Of a stretch of DNA of 64,000 nucleotides, positions 24,449-36,745 are shown in pieces. The DNA is from Enoplolaimus lenunculus (Eukaryota; Nematoda; Enoplea; Enoplida; Thoracostomopsidae): the NCBI GenBank assembly GCA_030248215.1, contig JASANG010000160.1:1-64000 (forward strand). The letters are read 5' to 3'. The translations under genes were made by a program, and so were the position numbers. The notes under the pieces are model-generated. The model saw only the letters and a program-made list of their open reading frames with translations, was not told the DNA's origin and did not search any database. The number at the start of each line of letters is the position of its first letter. The first letter of the stretch is position 1.

Positions 24449-27400
24449 ATGGCATCAATCGACAACTGTTTATCGCATCCAAGCCGACATAATTTGTCCG
24501 AGAGCAGCAGTGTATTGGAAGAAATTTATGTGACACACAAATGGCGTATCGAAAATTTTAGCGTTCACACAGAATTGTGTGCCATTGGCGATTCGTTGAG
24601 TTCGCCATATTTTGGCTCGTCCGATAATCAGTACAAATTTTTCCTACGCCTCTTTCCGATTGGCAAGGACGAAGAATGTCGTGGAAATGTGAGCTTGTAT
24701 CTTCAGATCAAGGATTGTCCAACTACCAAAGTCAAATTCCGAGTTCTTTTTTATGTAGACGCGACTGATGGCCCTAAGCCATGTACACTCAATCGGAATA
24801 TCGTGTCGATAAATAAAGGTTAGAGTGAAACTTCATCTTCAATAATGAAAACTGTTTATGCGTACGTATAAGTGTGACCGCCAAAAACAGCGTATTTAGA
24901 TTGGAAAACATGCTAAAATTTCGATTTTACATCATTAGGGTATAATTATGCCTGTCGTTAAAAGCAACCTGGCATCGCTGTGGAGTACGAATGTATACTT
25001 TGTAGTCAATATATAGCATTGCCGCAATTTCACGAAACTCAATTGAACGTCGCATAAAAATTTCAGGAGGCATTGTGACGGCAAGCCGATTTTTCTCTGT
25101 TGACACACTGAAAACACAAGCCAGTCGCATGGTACCGGACGACTGTTTGCATGTTGGATGTGATCTCACTATTTACGGCGAAACATTGTGTCGGTTGAAA
25201 AAATCAACAAAGCCTGAAATACCGCTCGGATCATTGCCATCGAATTTGGAACGCATTTATCGCGATGAAATTCATACAGATTGTCGTCTTAATGTGGGCA
25301 ATCGTGTGTTCAATGTTCACAAGTGTATACTGTGCGCAAGGTAGTGACACTGACTGAGATAAAGAAGTTCCACCGGACATGGATGGGCTTTTCGGTTAAA
25401 GACCGAGGCCTGACGAGACGGGTTAAGAAATGTCTCGGTCTCGGTCAATTTTTGGCCATCACCAAAAAAACATAAAATTTTCAAAATATATTATATATTT
25501 CTACTATTTTTCATAGTTTTATTGTGTTTTTCAGAATATCTGCTCGTAGTCGTAATTATTGCTTAACCACGAAACGTTATAATTTCACAGAAAAATTTTA
25601 ATCATTAGCCATCACTTCAACAATACAGTCATACATTTGCTGAATCCTCGATTTCTGGTCTCAGTTCCAAATCACCGAGACTAAAAAAGCGTGACCAACA
25701 CTGAGACCTGTCAAAGACGGACACTTGCCGAGACCGAGACCGAGGTATCTAATTCCTGTACCAGCATGCCAACACGGAGGAACAGGAATTTTTTTACGGT
25801 TTTGTTCAAATTATTCATAATCATTTTAATATTGGAGACTTTAGTTTTGAAAAATTTGTTAATAAGATGTTAAAATAAAAGTCTGGTACGTATGTTTTCG
25901 CCAAACTTCATGATGAAATTTGCAGAAAATAACTTAAGATACTTTTTGGCTAGCTTTCTAAATACGCAGTAGAACAGTGATTCTGGGATGAACATAACAT
26001 ATACTAATTGAGCGAAGCAAAGGTCGCAGTTTCGCGAAGCGTTTTATGTTTGTACGGGGGGGGGGGGGTGGGAAGGTGAATATGTCCGTCCGAAAAGAAT
26101 CTCAAGAACCGTTGAATCGATATTGACAAATTTTTTTTGTTTGAAAGCCAATTATCCCGGAGTGTTAACCTCGATTGGCGTTTTAAAATTTCAAGCCGTA
26201 GGGTGGATGTCCGTCAGTCTGTTCGTCCGAAAAGAATTTGCGGAACGGCAGAACCCATTTTGATTAACTTTTTTGTTTGAAAGCCAATTATTCTGGAGTG
26301 TTAACCTCGCATTGGGGTTTTAAAATTTCAAACCGTTTATTAGCTACAGGCTAATTTGCATAATTGATTTAGCCTGAATTAGGACTTTTTCCAGTATTTC
26401 ACTAATTATTACGTACTGTTACAAGGAATTCCATTTCAGTGCTAAAGGGTTGTTGGGCATGGGGAATCTGAATAAATTGTTTACAAACCTCCATAACCGA
26501 TAATTGAATAGTTAGCTAGTAGCTAATTTGCATGTTAGCATAACTGATAAGCCTAAATTAAGATTTTTTAAAATACGTATTTCACTAATTTTTATGGTTG
26601 CAAACAATCTAATTTTGGTAGTAAAGGGTTTTTGGGTGCGAGGAATCTGAATAAATTATGTGTAAACCTCCAAAGCCGATAATCAAATAGTTAACTAATA
26701 GCTAAATTACATGTTTGCTTAATTGATAAGCCTGAATAATGACTTTTTGAATTATTTCACAAATTATTAGGGTTACTGAAGGGTTTTTGGTGCGAGGAAT
26801 CTGAATAAATTGTTCACAAACCTCCAAAACCGATAAATGAACAGTTAGGTAATAACTAATTTGCATATTAGCTTAATTGCTTAAGTGTGTTCGAGCTTCG
26901 CTCAATAATACATGTAGTTCCACTACGACTGGTTAAGTATATACCAGAGTTCAACCGGCATTCCTATAAAAATTCAATTCCTGTTCCTGTTCCTGCATTC
27001 AAAGATGCAGGAACCGGAGCTTTTACGGTGTTGTGACAAATTATTCGCAGTCATTAAAAAATTAAAAACTTTGTCTTTGAATAAACTTTATTTCTTAACG
27101 AGTGTTTTTCCGATTAGTTCAATTTTGTTAATGACCTGTTTCTGACATGGTTTCGCAAAACTTGATGATGAAATAGTTCAAAATTCGCTTTATTTATTTT
27201 TTCAAATTTTTCTGAAAACTCCAACAATAATTCGGCGATGAAAATCATTTCAAATTCCGGTTCCCGTTCCAGTTCCTGTGTACCTTGAAGTTCACTTCCT
27301 GTTCCTGTTCCGGCAAAATTGAGTTCCTGTTGGAACCCTGAATACATAGTAGAATAAACTTCGGTATGTGAAAAGTGAAATGCATGGGCTCTGAAATTTA

Positions 27401-30400
27401 AAATTGTTCCGATTCCTATATAGTTCAGTTACGCTTTGTACCCTGTTAAACAGCTTAGTTTTCCCTTTGCATGCATAATATGCTTGTGATTTTTTTCGTA
27501 GAAGTCCCGTTTATTTCCTCCAATTGCGCTCTCCCTGTTATTTTCAGCACCATCACTGTAAACACAAAAATATCTACAATTTCCAGATTTTTGTGTATAA
27601 TTTACACGCCACAGTGAGGGGGGCTTACCCTCCACTTGCCAATAGCCCAGGGAAACCCCATTATATATAGCTGTAACAAATACTCCAGTTGTTTGACGCA
27701 CACGAGTTTTCTCATTTTTACCGGATCTTTACCATTAAAATTATAGAAATTATCAACATTAGATTCTTAAAACAGTGTATTAGTTTTCAGGAGTGCAGTG
27801 TTCAATGCGATGTTTCAACATGAAAATATGCTAGAAGCGTCTGCTAATATAGTGAACATCGATGACATTCACCCAGATGCAATGGATGCCATGTTGCTGT
27901 TCATGTACACCGACGAAGCGCCTCAAGTAATACGCGGCTAGTGACAGTTATTAGCAAGGGTTTTAAAACATGTCTGCTAACGGAGCGGTTTAGTGTTTAA
28001 TAGTAGACATGTCACGGGGCCCAAGATTTTAGCCGGAACCCGAACCATGGATTTTAGCCAGGGCCCGAACCATGGATTTTACACGGGGCCTGACCAGCAA
28101 AATACACCAGTCTTCAAATTTTATGTACCTTTTGCGTAAACGTGTACCTGGGAGCACGGTACCGTTTTTATATATCGGGTCACGCAACATTTTCATGATA
28201 CAATCATGCTGTGAAGTTATTGTTAATGCGTTTATACACTAAATTTTTGAAGTGTTTGTTCCTGTTCCGGCAAAATTTAGTTACTTTTGGAACCCTGCCA
28301 CTGTCTATAGGTATAAAAATAAAAACCCAGCTGCAAAAATTTTATGAGACCATTTCTTACATCAATCTATTCGTAATAAAAAAATTTCGCCTCAAAATGT
28401 GACCAAAACTCAGCTTTTTCACAACTCATGTTTCGTGTTCGTATTCCACATATTTATAATTCGATTCATGTTTTGTGAAACTTGCTAAACTGGCTAATGA
28501 AAATGCAAACAGGCGAACAACAGCATATTTTATTTTGCGTTATAGTCAATTAGCCGTAACTCGGTGATGCAATATTTTTGCAATCCCTGATCGTGTGTCT
28601 GTTACCTGCGAAAAGTAGTTCTTTTTGGAGCCCTGACCTACAGATTTCAACGGTATGTATTCAGTAATTTTATATGACTAGGCTCATTTATTAACCTACT
28701 GGCGCTTATCCGGTATTACTGGTGTTTGTGTATATACTAGCCAACTTATGTTCTGTTTCAGGTTAATGCGATGGCAGACAAAATACTGCCTGCCGCTGAC
28801 AAATATGGAATCGACCGACTTCGTGCTCAGTGCGAATCTATTTTGTGTCAAGTATGTTAATTTTCATGAGTTTTAAAGTATGTTGCCTCAAGCAGTACAG
28901 CATGTATTTAATTTTCTCATCACCTATATTTTTCAGTGCGATTTCTCTACCGCTCGGATTGCAAAATTGTTTATACTTTGTTATTAGCTATTTGTAATTA
29001 TATATCCCAGGGTTCGACCGGATATGCGGCTCCAGTAGGAAATCGACACCCTGCTCCGGTATTATAACCTGCCGGATACTTGTTCTGAACATCTTCAAAA
29101 AAATTACGCCAGTACATCTTCTGCTGAAATGTCGCAACGCAACTTAAAATTATACAGAACAATGCATGATTTTTTGGTACATCTATGTAAAGTAAACATT
29201 GAAATGTTTCATGAATTTATTTATCTAGATGAGCTTCGATATACGTCATCGTTTGCATTTCTAGCTCTATTGATTACCGCCGTTATAAAACTTTATACGA
29301 TACACTGTTTCATATATTAACAAAATTTTAGCAATATATACTATCTTTTAATTTGCATTCGTTTATAAAATATGCTTTAACGTTGCCCAAAATACATAAT
29401 ATGTGGGGTGTGGCATTTCAGTTTTAGTCAAATAGATACATTTACTCAACTGCTGTAAGTCGTGTTTCAGAATTTGACGATAGGAAACGTTTGTTTACGG
29501 TTGAAATTAGCGGATATGTACAGCGCTGAAAGTCTTCGTCGGCATACAACCGATTTCATTCAAAAGCATTCGTGGGACGTTCTTGAGTCACAAGGCTGGG
29601 CTGAGTTGGAAACGGAAAATCCTCGGCTTGCAAATGATGTTCTCAAACAAATCATTATTGCTAGTTCATCTGCAGCACGTGCGCGCGGTGGCATTGGTGG
29701 CAATGGTGTCGCGTCCGGAAATAACTCTTTAGCAGCAACAGCGTCTATTAGTCAACATTCCGCAAATACGAGCACTAATAATAGCCCGGATATTGTTCCG
29801 CCAGGGCCTGGTGGCGCTCCTGGTCGGCATGGTGGAGTTGGCAACAATGGTGAGCATTTGCCAGCAGCTTTAGCGGCAGTTGCAGCAGCTGCTGCTGCGT
29901 TAGTTCACCCCCAAATTGGTCCTGTTGGGCAGCAAGCGGCACCTTTACCCGCCATACCCCCTCATGATAATCTAAGCAGTGGGGCGCAGCTCAATGCAGG
30001 TGTTTCGTCATCGTCACGCCAGCAGGCACTTCGTTGTCCGGATCAGTGTGGATCTGCCGCCCAAGTGGTTGTATCAGCAACTGGGAGCAACGGACCGTCT
30101 GGGCCAGCGCTTGGCAGTGCGGCAATATCGTCTCTTGGTTACACCGCAGCTGCGTCGTCTATCCCAGCGGTTGGACTGCACTCACGGACGAACCAGGTTC
30201 CTCTTTCAGCTTCGGTCTCTGGGGTCAACCCCGCAGTTTCAATGCCTACCGGTGGGTCAGTAAGTGTGCCGTCTCCTCAACAACAACAACCTCCAGGATG
30301 CTCTAGTGGCCTGGCGGGCTCGTCTAGTTCGAGTGTTGCTGTGTCTGGCGCTGCCGCAGCAAGCATCCCCTGTCATCATAGTCATGATACAAGAGATCGA

Positions 30401-30472
30401 AACCAAGAACCGGCGAGTACAACCGGCAATAATAGCAACGGAGAGCCACCGGCAAAACGAAATCGGGTTTGA
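24449..30472 (+). CDS. SPOP: SPOP/MEL-26-like MATH-BTB protein, 5 exons, extended C-terminus
   Basis: Substrate adaptor of CUL3 ubiquitin ligases: the MATH domain binds substrate, BTB dimerises and binds CUL3. Exons are 24449-24818, 25067-25340, 27791-27926, 28762-28851 and 29471-30472, in phase, giving 623 residues against 374 in human SPOP. The MATH domain covers about residues 25-165 (HKWRIENFS, SLYLQIKDCP, MVPDDCLHV). BTB follows with DCRLNVGNRVFNVHKCILCA, SAVFNAMFQHE and MLLFMYTDEAP, then a BACK-type helix region (ADKYGIDRLRAQCE, LKLADMYSAESLRRH). After about residue 370 comes a stretch of some 250 residues rich in Ala, Ser, Gly, Pro and Gln. The last residues PPAKRNRV resemble the nuclear signal PPRKRLKQS at the end of SPOP. 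Start is the first ATG before the MATH domain. Introns 2 and 3 are full of transposon pieces. SPOP is an assignment by family; MEL-26 would be equally fair. Confidence 0.92.
25377..25755. mobile_element. hAT-like element, GGTCTCGGTC family, in the SPOP intron
   Basis: Begins near CATGGATGGGCTTTTCGG and contains ATGTCTCGGTCTCGGTC, CCATCACC and, at the other end, GAGACCGAGACCGAGG. The same pattern recurs at 47948-48310. The borders are approximate and no duplication was found. Confidence 0.55.
26007..26906. mobile_element. ATTGAGCGAAG element with internal tandem units, copy 1
   Basis: Ends ATTGAGCGAAGC and GCTTCGCTCAAT are inverted. After a left part with GTCCGTCCGAAAAGAATC, three or more degenerate units follow, marked by AATCTGAATAAATTG at 26465, 26644 and 26798, that is 150-180 bp apart. 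A second copy covers 58082-59383. Non-coding; class unknown. It lies in a SPOP intron. Confidence 0.8.
26945..27340. mobile_element. hAT-type MITE (CAGRGTTC family) in a SPOP intron
   Basis: Starts CAGAGTTCAACCGGCATTCC and ends CAGTTCCTG-like repeats running into GTTGGAACCCTG. The arms are built of GTTCCTGTTCC. No matching 8-bp flanks were found, so the ends may have drifted. Related to the element in GEMIN6 intron 1. Confidence 0.7.
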
Positions 30473-32700
30473 ATTTTTAAATATTCACTCTTTGAAATTT
30501 AAATCTCACCATTCAAACATATTCTTGTCTAAAAAAATTAAGATTTCTTTGGAATTATATAGGTAAATCCTGTAGTCATATTTGTGCATGTTACGTACTA
30601 CGTTTGTATGACTGTGTTGGTTCGTTCTTCTTATTATGTTATGTTGTTTTTCTTGATACGGTTTAACAGAATAGTTGAATTTTAACTTGTCTCATCATGT
30701 TTTGTCTGGTATAAAACGCGAATTCTGTTACTGGTCTATTGTTAGCTTGTTGGCGGAATTCTGTAACATTCTTGTGGTGTTTCCTGTATTGTATCAGAGA
30801 TCAACCGGATATCCAGTTACGGTGTAATATCGGGCTAAAAACATCAGGTAAAATTAATATCCGGTCGATCTCTATTGTTTATGTACATGTATGTACGTCT
30901 CCGATAGTATGATGTGTGTTGAATTTATTAAGAAGTAGACGAGCTGAAACGGTTTTGAATGTGATATGCAACAAGCAGTGATCGTAACAGTTTCAAACGA
31001 AAACAGTTGAAATGATTAATGCCTGAATGAAGCGAATGCGGTTATGAGTTTAAATACATAATGTAATGTAATATACATGCCAGTATAGTCTTCAAACAAC
31101 TTGCTTGTGGAGGAGTTTTTTGATCATTTTACTATGTCAAGTTGTCTGGCGTATCGCACTGTTTATCGAAATTTTCATTCAAAATTGCACGTGTTCGTGT
31201 AGCTTCTCTTAGTTTGAATGACAGGATAAAGTTAAATGCTGTTTAGTGTTACTCTGTTTATCTTATTTACTGTTGCTTCTTGGGCTGAATCCAGTATTCT
31301 AAGTACTGTGTTTGCTACAAAATTAAATGTTTTTTACTCAAGCACCTGCGTAGTGTGTTAAAACGTGGCTGACCTTTGCAAAAAACTTTAATTTTATTAA
31401 CAATGGTGAACTGAAACGGATTTATCTTCATGTTTGGTGCCTTTTCAACAGCTGTTATTGCTATTCTGGAACTTTATTGATTGGATTTATCGTACAACAG
31501 CTCAGGTAGGAGTCCATTTTCAGATTGTGTATTTATGCAGTTAATGTTTGGCGGGTGTCAATTTTAAATAATTCGGTGTCCTTTATTTCAGTATTTTTTT
31601 GAACTTGCATGTATTATATGAGAAGTAAAATGGTTCTCTTTGTGTTAATTTGTGAACAGCGAACATTAAAATTAATATTACTCAGCTTGTGCAAGAACTC
31701 TGTTGGTTTGAATGCCATTTCGCTTATGATTGAGTAGAGTCTGCGTAGAACACTTTGGTAATGTTATTATAACTCATTAGGTAGGCGCTTGGTTAGTGTA
31801 TCATAGTCACCCGAGTAGAATGATAGTGACATTTACATTGCTTCAGACCAGTTTTAAGTTTCCACGTGGGTAAACCAGGGTGCCACCGAACAGAAGGCCA
31901 ATTTTTTGGTGTGGGGGTCAGTTCAAAATTGGCGGAGTTCCTGCCCCGGGATCAAAAAATTTTAGCGTACTTCGAAACAATGTGATCATAAAGTTATTGA
32001 TACGGTAAGTTGTACATCTTGGGGAATTCTCCACGGTAAACTGCGTTCTTTACCAAGCGTCCCGTAGGTTCTCTTACATGCATAATTTGCAACATAATGC
32101 ATGTTAAAGAGTTCATTGCATTCTCAAGCGCCTGCACAAGATGTGTGGAGAAAGCAGATCTGGGCGATAACTGCTTTCAAGAAGGTACCCGTACATGACC
32201 TCACAATTGCTAATTCAATGCTATACTTCCTAGAGTCACGACGGAAATTTTTCTTGAAATTTTTATAAAATTTATCACTGTTTTGACCGTTTATACAACT
32301 GTGCTAACCAAGCTGCTCAATAAAAATCGAAATAAAAAATTTCAAAAACTCGCGCGAACGGGGAGAATGTAAAGTAAACGGGTGTATATTTTATTTAGTA
32401 CTCACGCTCATGTGTAAACGAAACGCATAATTATTTTCAAACAAGAGATTACGCACGACACTGCTACACGAAAACTTGGCTGATGCCGGGGTGGGGTTGA
32501 AGATTCTTACCCCGTGCCATCCCTGAAAATCTATAAATGACACGGGGTTCAACGAATTTCCGCGCCTGAAATCTTTAGCGAAACCAAACTACTATTTCTT
32601 GGCTTATCAGGAGGCAGACTTCCAGTAGCAACCCGATCGTTATAGACTTAAGCCTAATCAGTTACAAGTTGCGCAATACTTAAAATTAGGTATAATTTCA
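30473..32700. other. SPOP 3' flank and intergenic DNA
   Basis: AT-rich without recognised genes. 30795-30872 is a tiny inverted-repeat element (CAGAGATCAACCGGATAT against ATATCCGGTCGATCTC) of hAT type. The rest shows only short chance frames. Confidence 0.5.
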
Positions 32701-32731
32701 AAATTTTGATAGATTGTGCAATCAGAATCGG

Positions 32732-32884
32732 AGCCCATGTATAGAAGATTTCTACTGGGCTGTAATAGAGTCAGCTTAAGCTTTAGTCTTACTTTTTTGC
32801 TTAGGCGTAGGCTTAGGAATAGGCTCATGCTTAGGCTTAGGAATATGCTTATACTACTGTTTCGGTGCTGTTCTATACATGGCC
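32732..32884. mobile_element. MITE, GGCCCATGTATAG family, third copy
   Basis: Starts AGCCCATGTATAGAAG and ends CTGTTCTATACATGGCC, flanked by AGAATCGG (32724-32731) and GGAATCGG (32885-32892), 7 of 8 equal. The interior has TTAGGC-type runs in the same orientation as the copy at 7410-7571. Confidence 0.88.
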
Positions 32885-32964
32885 GGAATCGGGATCGGAT
32901 CTCGTTTTGAATCGGAATTCCGGCCGCATCCTGGCTTCTAAATTGTAAATTCGTTTGTAGAGAT

Positions 32965-33205
32965 TGCGCATGTCGTAGGTCCAGCCGTAATTTAGCCCAA
33001 TTCCTAATTGAGCTAGTCCAGGACGTAATTACAGCTTGGGCTAGCCCGTGGCGTAATTCTTTCTATACGACAAGTGTACTCCTCGTAGCCCTAGCCGTAA
33101 TTTAGCCTAATTCCTAATTGAGCTAGTCCACGGCGTTATATAGTTACGGCTTGGGCAAGTCCACGGCGTAATTCTTTTTATGCGACGCTTGCACGCCTTG
33201 ATATT
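32965..33205. repeat. Two tandem units of about 118 bp
   Basis: Both units carry AGCCGTAATTTAGCC, AATTCCTAATTGAGCTAGTC, GCTTGGGC and GGCGTAATTCTTT. Related, more decayed words (GTCGTAATTCCGC, GAATTGCGACTTGGG) follow at about 33860-33930, just before the GEMIN6 start codon. Confidence 0.75.
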
Positions 33206-33264
33206 CTTGACTACATGAATCCCATACTGAAATACGATTGGCTGATTCGAATGCTCTTTTCTGA

Positions 33265-33659
33265 TACTGTAGTGACCCGAATAAGTGGGGGGATGATATT
33301 TATTTGGCCACTCTTATTTATTTTTAACCCACGCTCCGCCATCCTTCGTTACTGTTATATATTCGGTACTGCAACTTTCCGCTGAATTAAACGTTTATTT
33401 GTCTTGCGTCAATAGCTTGAGCGATAATGCAAGGTTATATTTGGAATTTACTTTGCTTTAAACTGTCGAACTCAAATTACTTCGGCCTGGAATCCTTTAT
33501 GTGCTACAATTAGGAATAATTGACATTTATGAACTCTAATTAGGGTTTAGTGACTCTATCTGCTTACGGACTCTTATTAGGGATACGGACTACAATTGAT
33601 TCGGACTTAAAATGGGGACCCCCTCTTATTACACCCCAGTTATTCGGGTCGATACAGTA
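33265..33659. mobile_element. MITE, TACTGTATTGACCCGAATAAG family, full inverted copy
   Basis: Starts TACTGTAGTGACCCGAATAA and ends TTATTCGGGTCGATACAGTA. The interior is the reverse complement of 9006-9448, including CACGCTCCGCCATCCTTCG. Outer TA on both sides fits a TA duplication. Confidence 0.9.
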
Positions 33660-33947
33660 CATTCTTTAATCCGCTAAACAATCTTCACACATTTTTCTGT
33701 TTCTATTTTTAATTCACAGCGTTAATTAACTTTGACTACGAAATCGCAGTACATATGCGAACATTATGAAATAGGCTATGGCTTTTGTCCACTTTCTCCG
33801 CATTTATAATTCGTTTAGACAGAAAACGCAAAGCTTTATCAGCCATGATTCTGCCTTAGGCTTGCCCCAGTCGTAATTCCGCTTTGGACTAACCCAATTC
33901 TGAATTAGACTGAATTGCGACTTGGGTTACGACATATATACTAAGGC

Positions 33948-35780
33948 ATGTCGGCATCCGGCATAAACAAAAATATATTGCATCAATCGGTTGAAGTTAA
34001 TCTTAACGACGAATTAGTGGTGAATGGCGTGTTACATTCAATAGATCCTGAAACATCATCTGTGTTTGTTGTTCGTGAAAACGAAATTGAGTTGGTTTTA
34101 GGAGCGGAAATTCGGTACATATGCACTACAGGAACTAAATTTTGCCGGAACAGGAACAGAAAAATGAAATGAATTTCTTTGCAGAAACCGGAATTTGAAT
34201 TCATTCATCACCGAATTACTGTTGGACATTTTAGAAAACTTGCCAAAAAATCGCTTAAGCGAATTTTCAGCTATTTCTTCTTCAAGTTTTGTGAAAATAT
34301 AACAGAAACAGTTTATTAACAAAATTGAAGTAATTGCAAAAACACTCATGTCGAAATAACAATTTGTGAAAGAGAAAGTTTCCAATATTTCAATGATTAG
34401 AAATAATTTGCCACAAAACCGTAAAAAATCCGGTTCCTGCATCTTAGAATGCAGGACAAGAACCAGAACAGGAATATGAATTCCGGTTGAACTCTGATAA
34501 TTACTGTCGTCAGAAAATTTGTTTTTTTCTTCTGCTCAGATATATTTGGAAATGTCATGTAAAGGTCGTGATTTTATATTATCTGAAGCTGTGATATTTA
34601 TAAAATTTGTCTGAAAAATTTTGTTTGAAATGATTTAGGTATAATATATCTTATTTTGTTTTATAATTTTTAGAACCGTCGATGCTGTTCCTAGTAAGGG
34701 TGACCAAAACGAAAAGTTGTGCCAATATGTTGATAACCAGCTAAGGAGTAGCGGAAGTTCCAGTATTCCGGAGTATTCAGGTGAATATTAGTTGATTTGT
34801 TGGCCCATGTTTTATTCAGAATTTCGAGCATAATCAGGAAGCTTAAGTTTAACTTAAATGAACCCTAATTTTTACACAACTTCTATCAACACTTGAAGTG
34901 ACTATGAATCGCGTGGGTTAATCTGGTATTAAGGCTTAATGCGATAACATATGTTCGAAAAGTTATGTTACATAACTCTCTGAATACTGCTGGTGCAAAA
35001 TTTATCTATGACAAACCGAGGTGAAAAACCGGAGCCGGAAGTCAACATATTTTTCCGGAATTTCAGGTAAAGCAAAATTAGGTTTTGTGAAATTTGCTAA
35101 TTTTAACAATATTCTCCGAAAAGCTACCAAAAAGTGCTTAAAACTATCTTTTGGAAAAATCCCAGCAGTTAAAGCCTTTAAAAGTGCCGCGTTGGTTACA
35201 AACAAGTTGGTAGAATTTGCTAAACACAACTCTTGTAAAGGAAAAAATTCAGAACCGAACTGGCCGAAACCTCCGCAAAAATTTTGCAAAGCCGGACACA
35301 GGCGTATGGTCGTACCCGACAAGTACTACAATATCCGCAACATGTGTACTATGTTAAATAAGCAATTTAACTTCATCTTAGCCTTAGGTATATACACTAA
35401 TGTTGAAGTTATAATATTGAACGGTGGTTATTCTATTTCAATTTTAGATCGTGATGTTTGAATAATTTTTATAACTTTCAAATTGTCCAACTTAGTTTGT
35501 ATTTTGAGGATTTTAAACTTGATTTGCAGATAGCGAACTTATGGCTAGGCGCAATCGTATAAAGCTTTGGATCACTCAGAATCGAATTCCATGCCGTGAA
35601 GCTAGCGATTCTACTTCTACACAGTCGAAAAACATGAACATTGAAGTAGCAACGCCTTTACAACTTTTAAATGGCGCAGCCATACTTCATCCACCGTATC
35701 ATGAGGACAATATTGAGTGCAGTAATGAAATTGTAATGGCTCGTTTAAGGAATGTTATTGTTAGTTTACCTAGCCAATAA
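33948..35780 (+). CDS. GEMIN6: Gemin6, SMN-complex component with Sm-like fold, 3 exons
   Basis: Partner of Gemin7 in the SMN complex, which loads Sm rings on spliceosomal snRNAs. Exons 33948-34114, 34674-34780 and 35530-35780 join in phase to 174 residues, against 167 in human. The N-terminal half reads as an Sm-like fold (VEVNLNDELVVNGVLHSIDP, SSVFVVRENEIELVLGAEI, then RTVDAV). The C-terminal half matches Gemin6 closely: RRNRIKLWITQNRIPC against RKNSLKKWLEKNHIPI, then GAAILHPPYHEDNIECSNEI against GVLTIDPPYGPENCSSSNEI. A hAT-type element starts within about 20 bp of the first donor site. An open frame of 146 codons inside intron 2 (35021-35461) has no homology to the gene and is taken as transposon-derived. 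Confidence 0.9.
34125..34489. mobile_element. hAT-type MITE in GEMIN6 intron 1
   Basis: Left side ACAGGAACTAAATTTTGCC with GGAACAGGAACAG, right side GGAACAGGAATATGAATTCC and GGTTGAACTCTG. This is the same family as 26945-27340, in opposite orientation. The outermost left bases have drifted. Confidence 0.7.
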
Positions 35781-36745
35781 CATGGTATAAATTTATTATT
35801 AGCTTGTGTACACATGTATATGGGCCACGGCAGTGTTATCGTCCGTCGCCATGTGAGCAATTCTCGCACGATGCCGGACAGGGGCGTCCACACACAGCTG
35901 TAGCGCCTTGTTTTTTTCATAAAATAGCGCAATTCTACGTTTACATATGAGAGTTCCGAGTTCAACAATGAATATAGGCTCTTATAGCTTATAAGAACTC
36001 AAACATTAAGTTAGAAAATCCGGGTAGGTGTGTTAAGCTTTCACATCTCAGTTACAGGCAGGGATGAAGTTTTTCTTCGGACGCTAGTGTCAAAGTCCAA
36101 GATAAAGATATATAACATTTTGAAACATTTTCATTTTTAAGTTGATATGTGTAGAGCGTAGATCTTTGGTTAAAGCGTAGGCTCTACTGTTTTCTTCATT
36201 GTTTCAATAAGTTTCAGATATCTTATTTTATTGTTCTAAATATTAAGCATAATGTTTTTTCATTTTCTTTGTATTTTGTTTTGTTTATACCTTAATAAAA
36301 ATAGTTGTATTCGGTGATGTGTGAGTACTTGAATTGTCACCGTCTTGAGCGGTTATTGCACACAACGACGTGTGAGAGTTTTCCATTTATCATTTCACAG
36401 GAATATAGCATTTTTTCACTGCAAGAGATGATGTCAAATTGGCTCTCTCCGAAATAGGATTTTCCACGTACACAAACTGGGTCAAATTCGACACACTGAG
36501 TAGGACAATTGACTCTGGTGGAGTCGAATTTGACTTACTTTGTGCACCTCGAAAAGCCCAATGAGCTTACAAGTAAACCTAAACAGAAAAATTAATCATG
36601 CCCCTAATCTTTATATGGGCCAGAGCTCATAAAAATAAGTTAACGTAAGCAGATGGGTATGTCTGAAATAGTTTTCTTACAAAGAAGTGAAATATTTTGG
36701 CTTATTTGATTAGATCTGGTTACAAATATAATTTGTAATATTGCT
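35781..36745. other. Intergenic between GEMIN6 and TAF1B
   Basis: No gene. A compact inverted repeat lies at about 36455-36565: CACAAACTGGGTCAAATTCG against CGAATTTGACTTACTTTGTG, with TTTTCCACGTA and TGCACCTCGAAAA outside. A possible poly(A) signal for GEMIN6 (AATAAA) is at 36293-36298. Confidence 0.55.

Noticed and set aside
24927-25169. Minus-strand frame across the second SPOP exon
   Set aside because: It is the shadow of the MATH exon 25067-25340, which is in phase with its neighbours.
25994-26100. G-run and GTCCGTCCG stretch as a regulatory island
   Set aside because: The same sequence occurs in the element at 58484-58600, so it is transposon left-end sequence.
35021-35461. 146-codon frame in GEMIN6 intron 2
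   Set aside because: It contains CCGGAGCCGG and TTTTCCGG words typical of hAT-type MITEs here and has no recognised domain; the Gemin6 exons splice around it.
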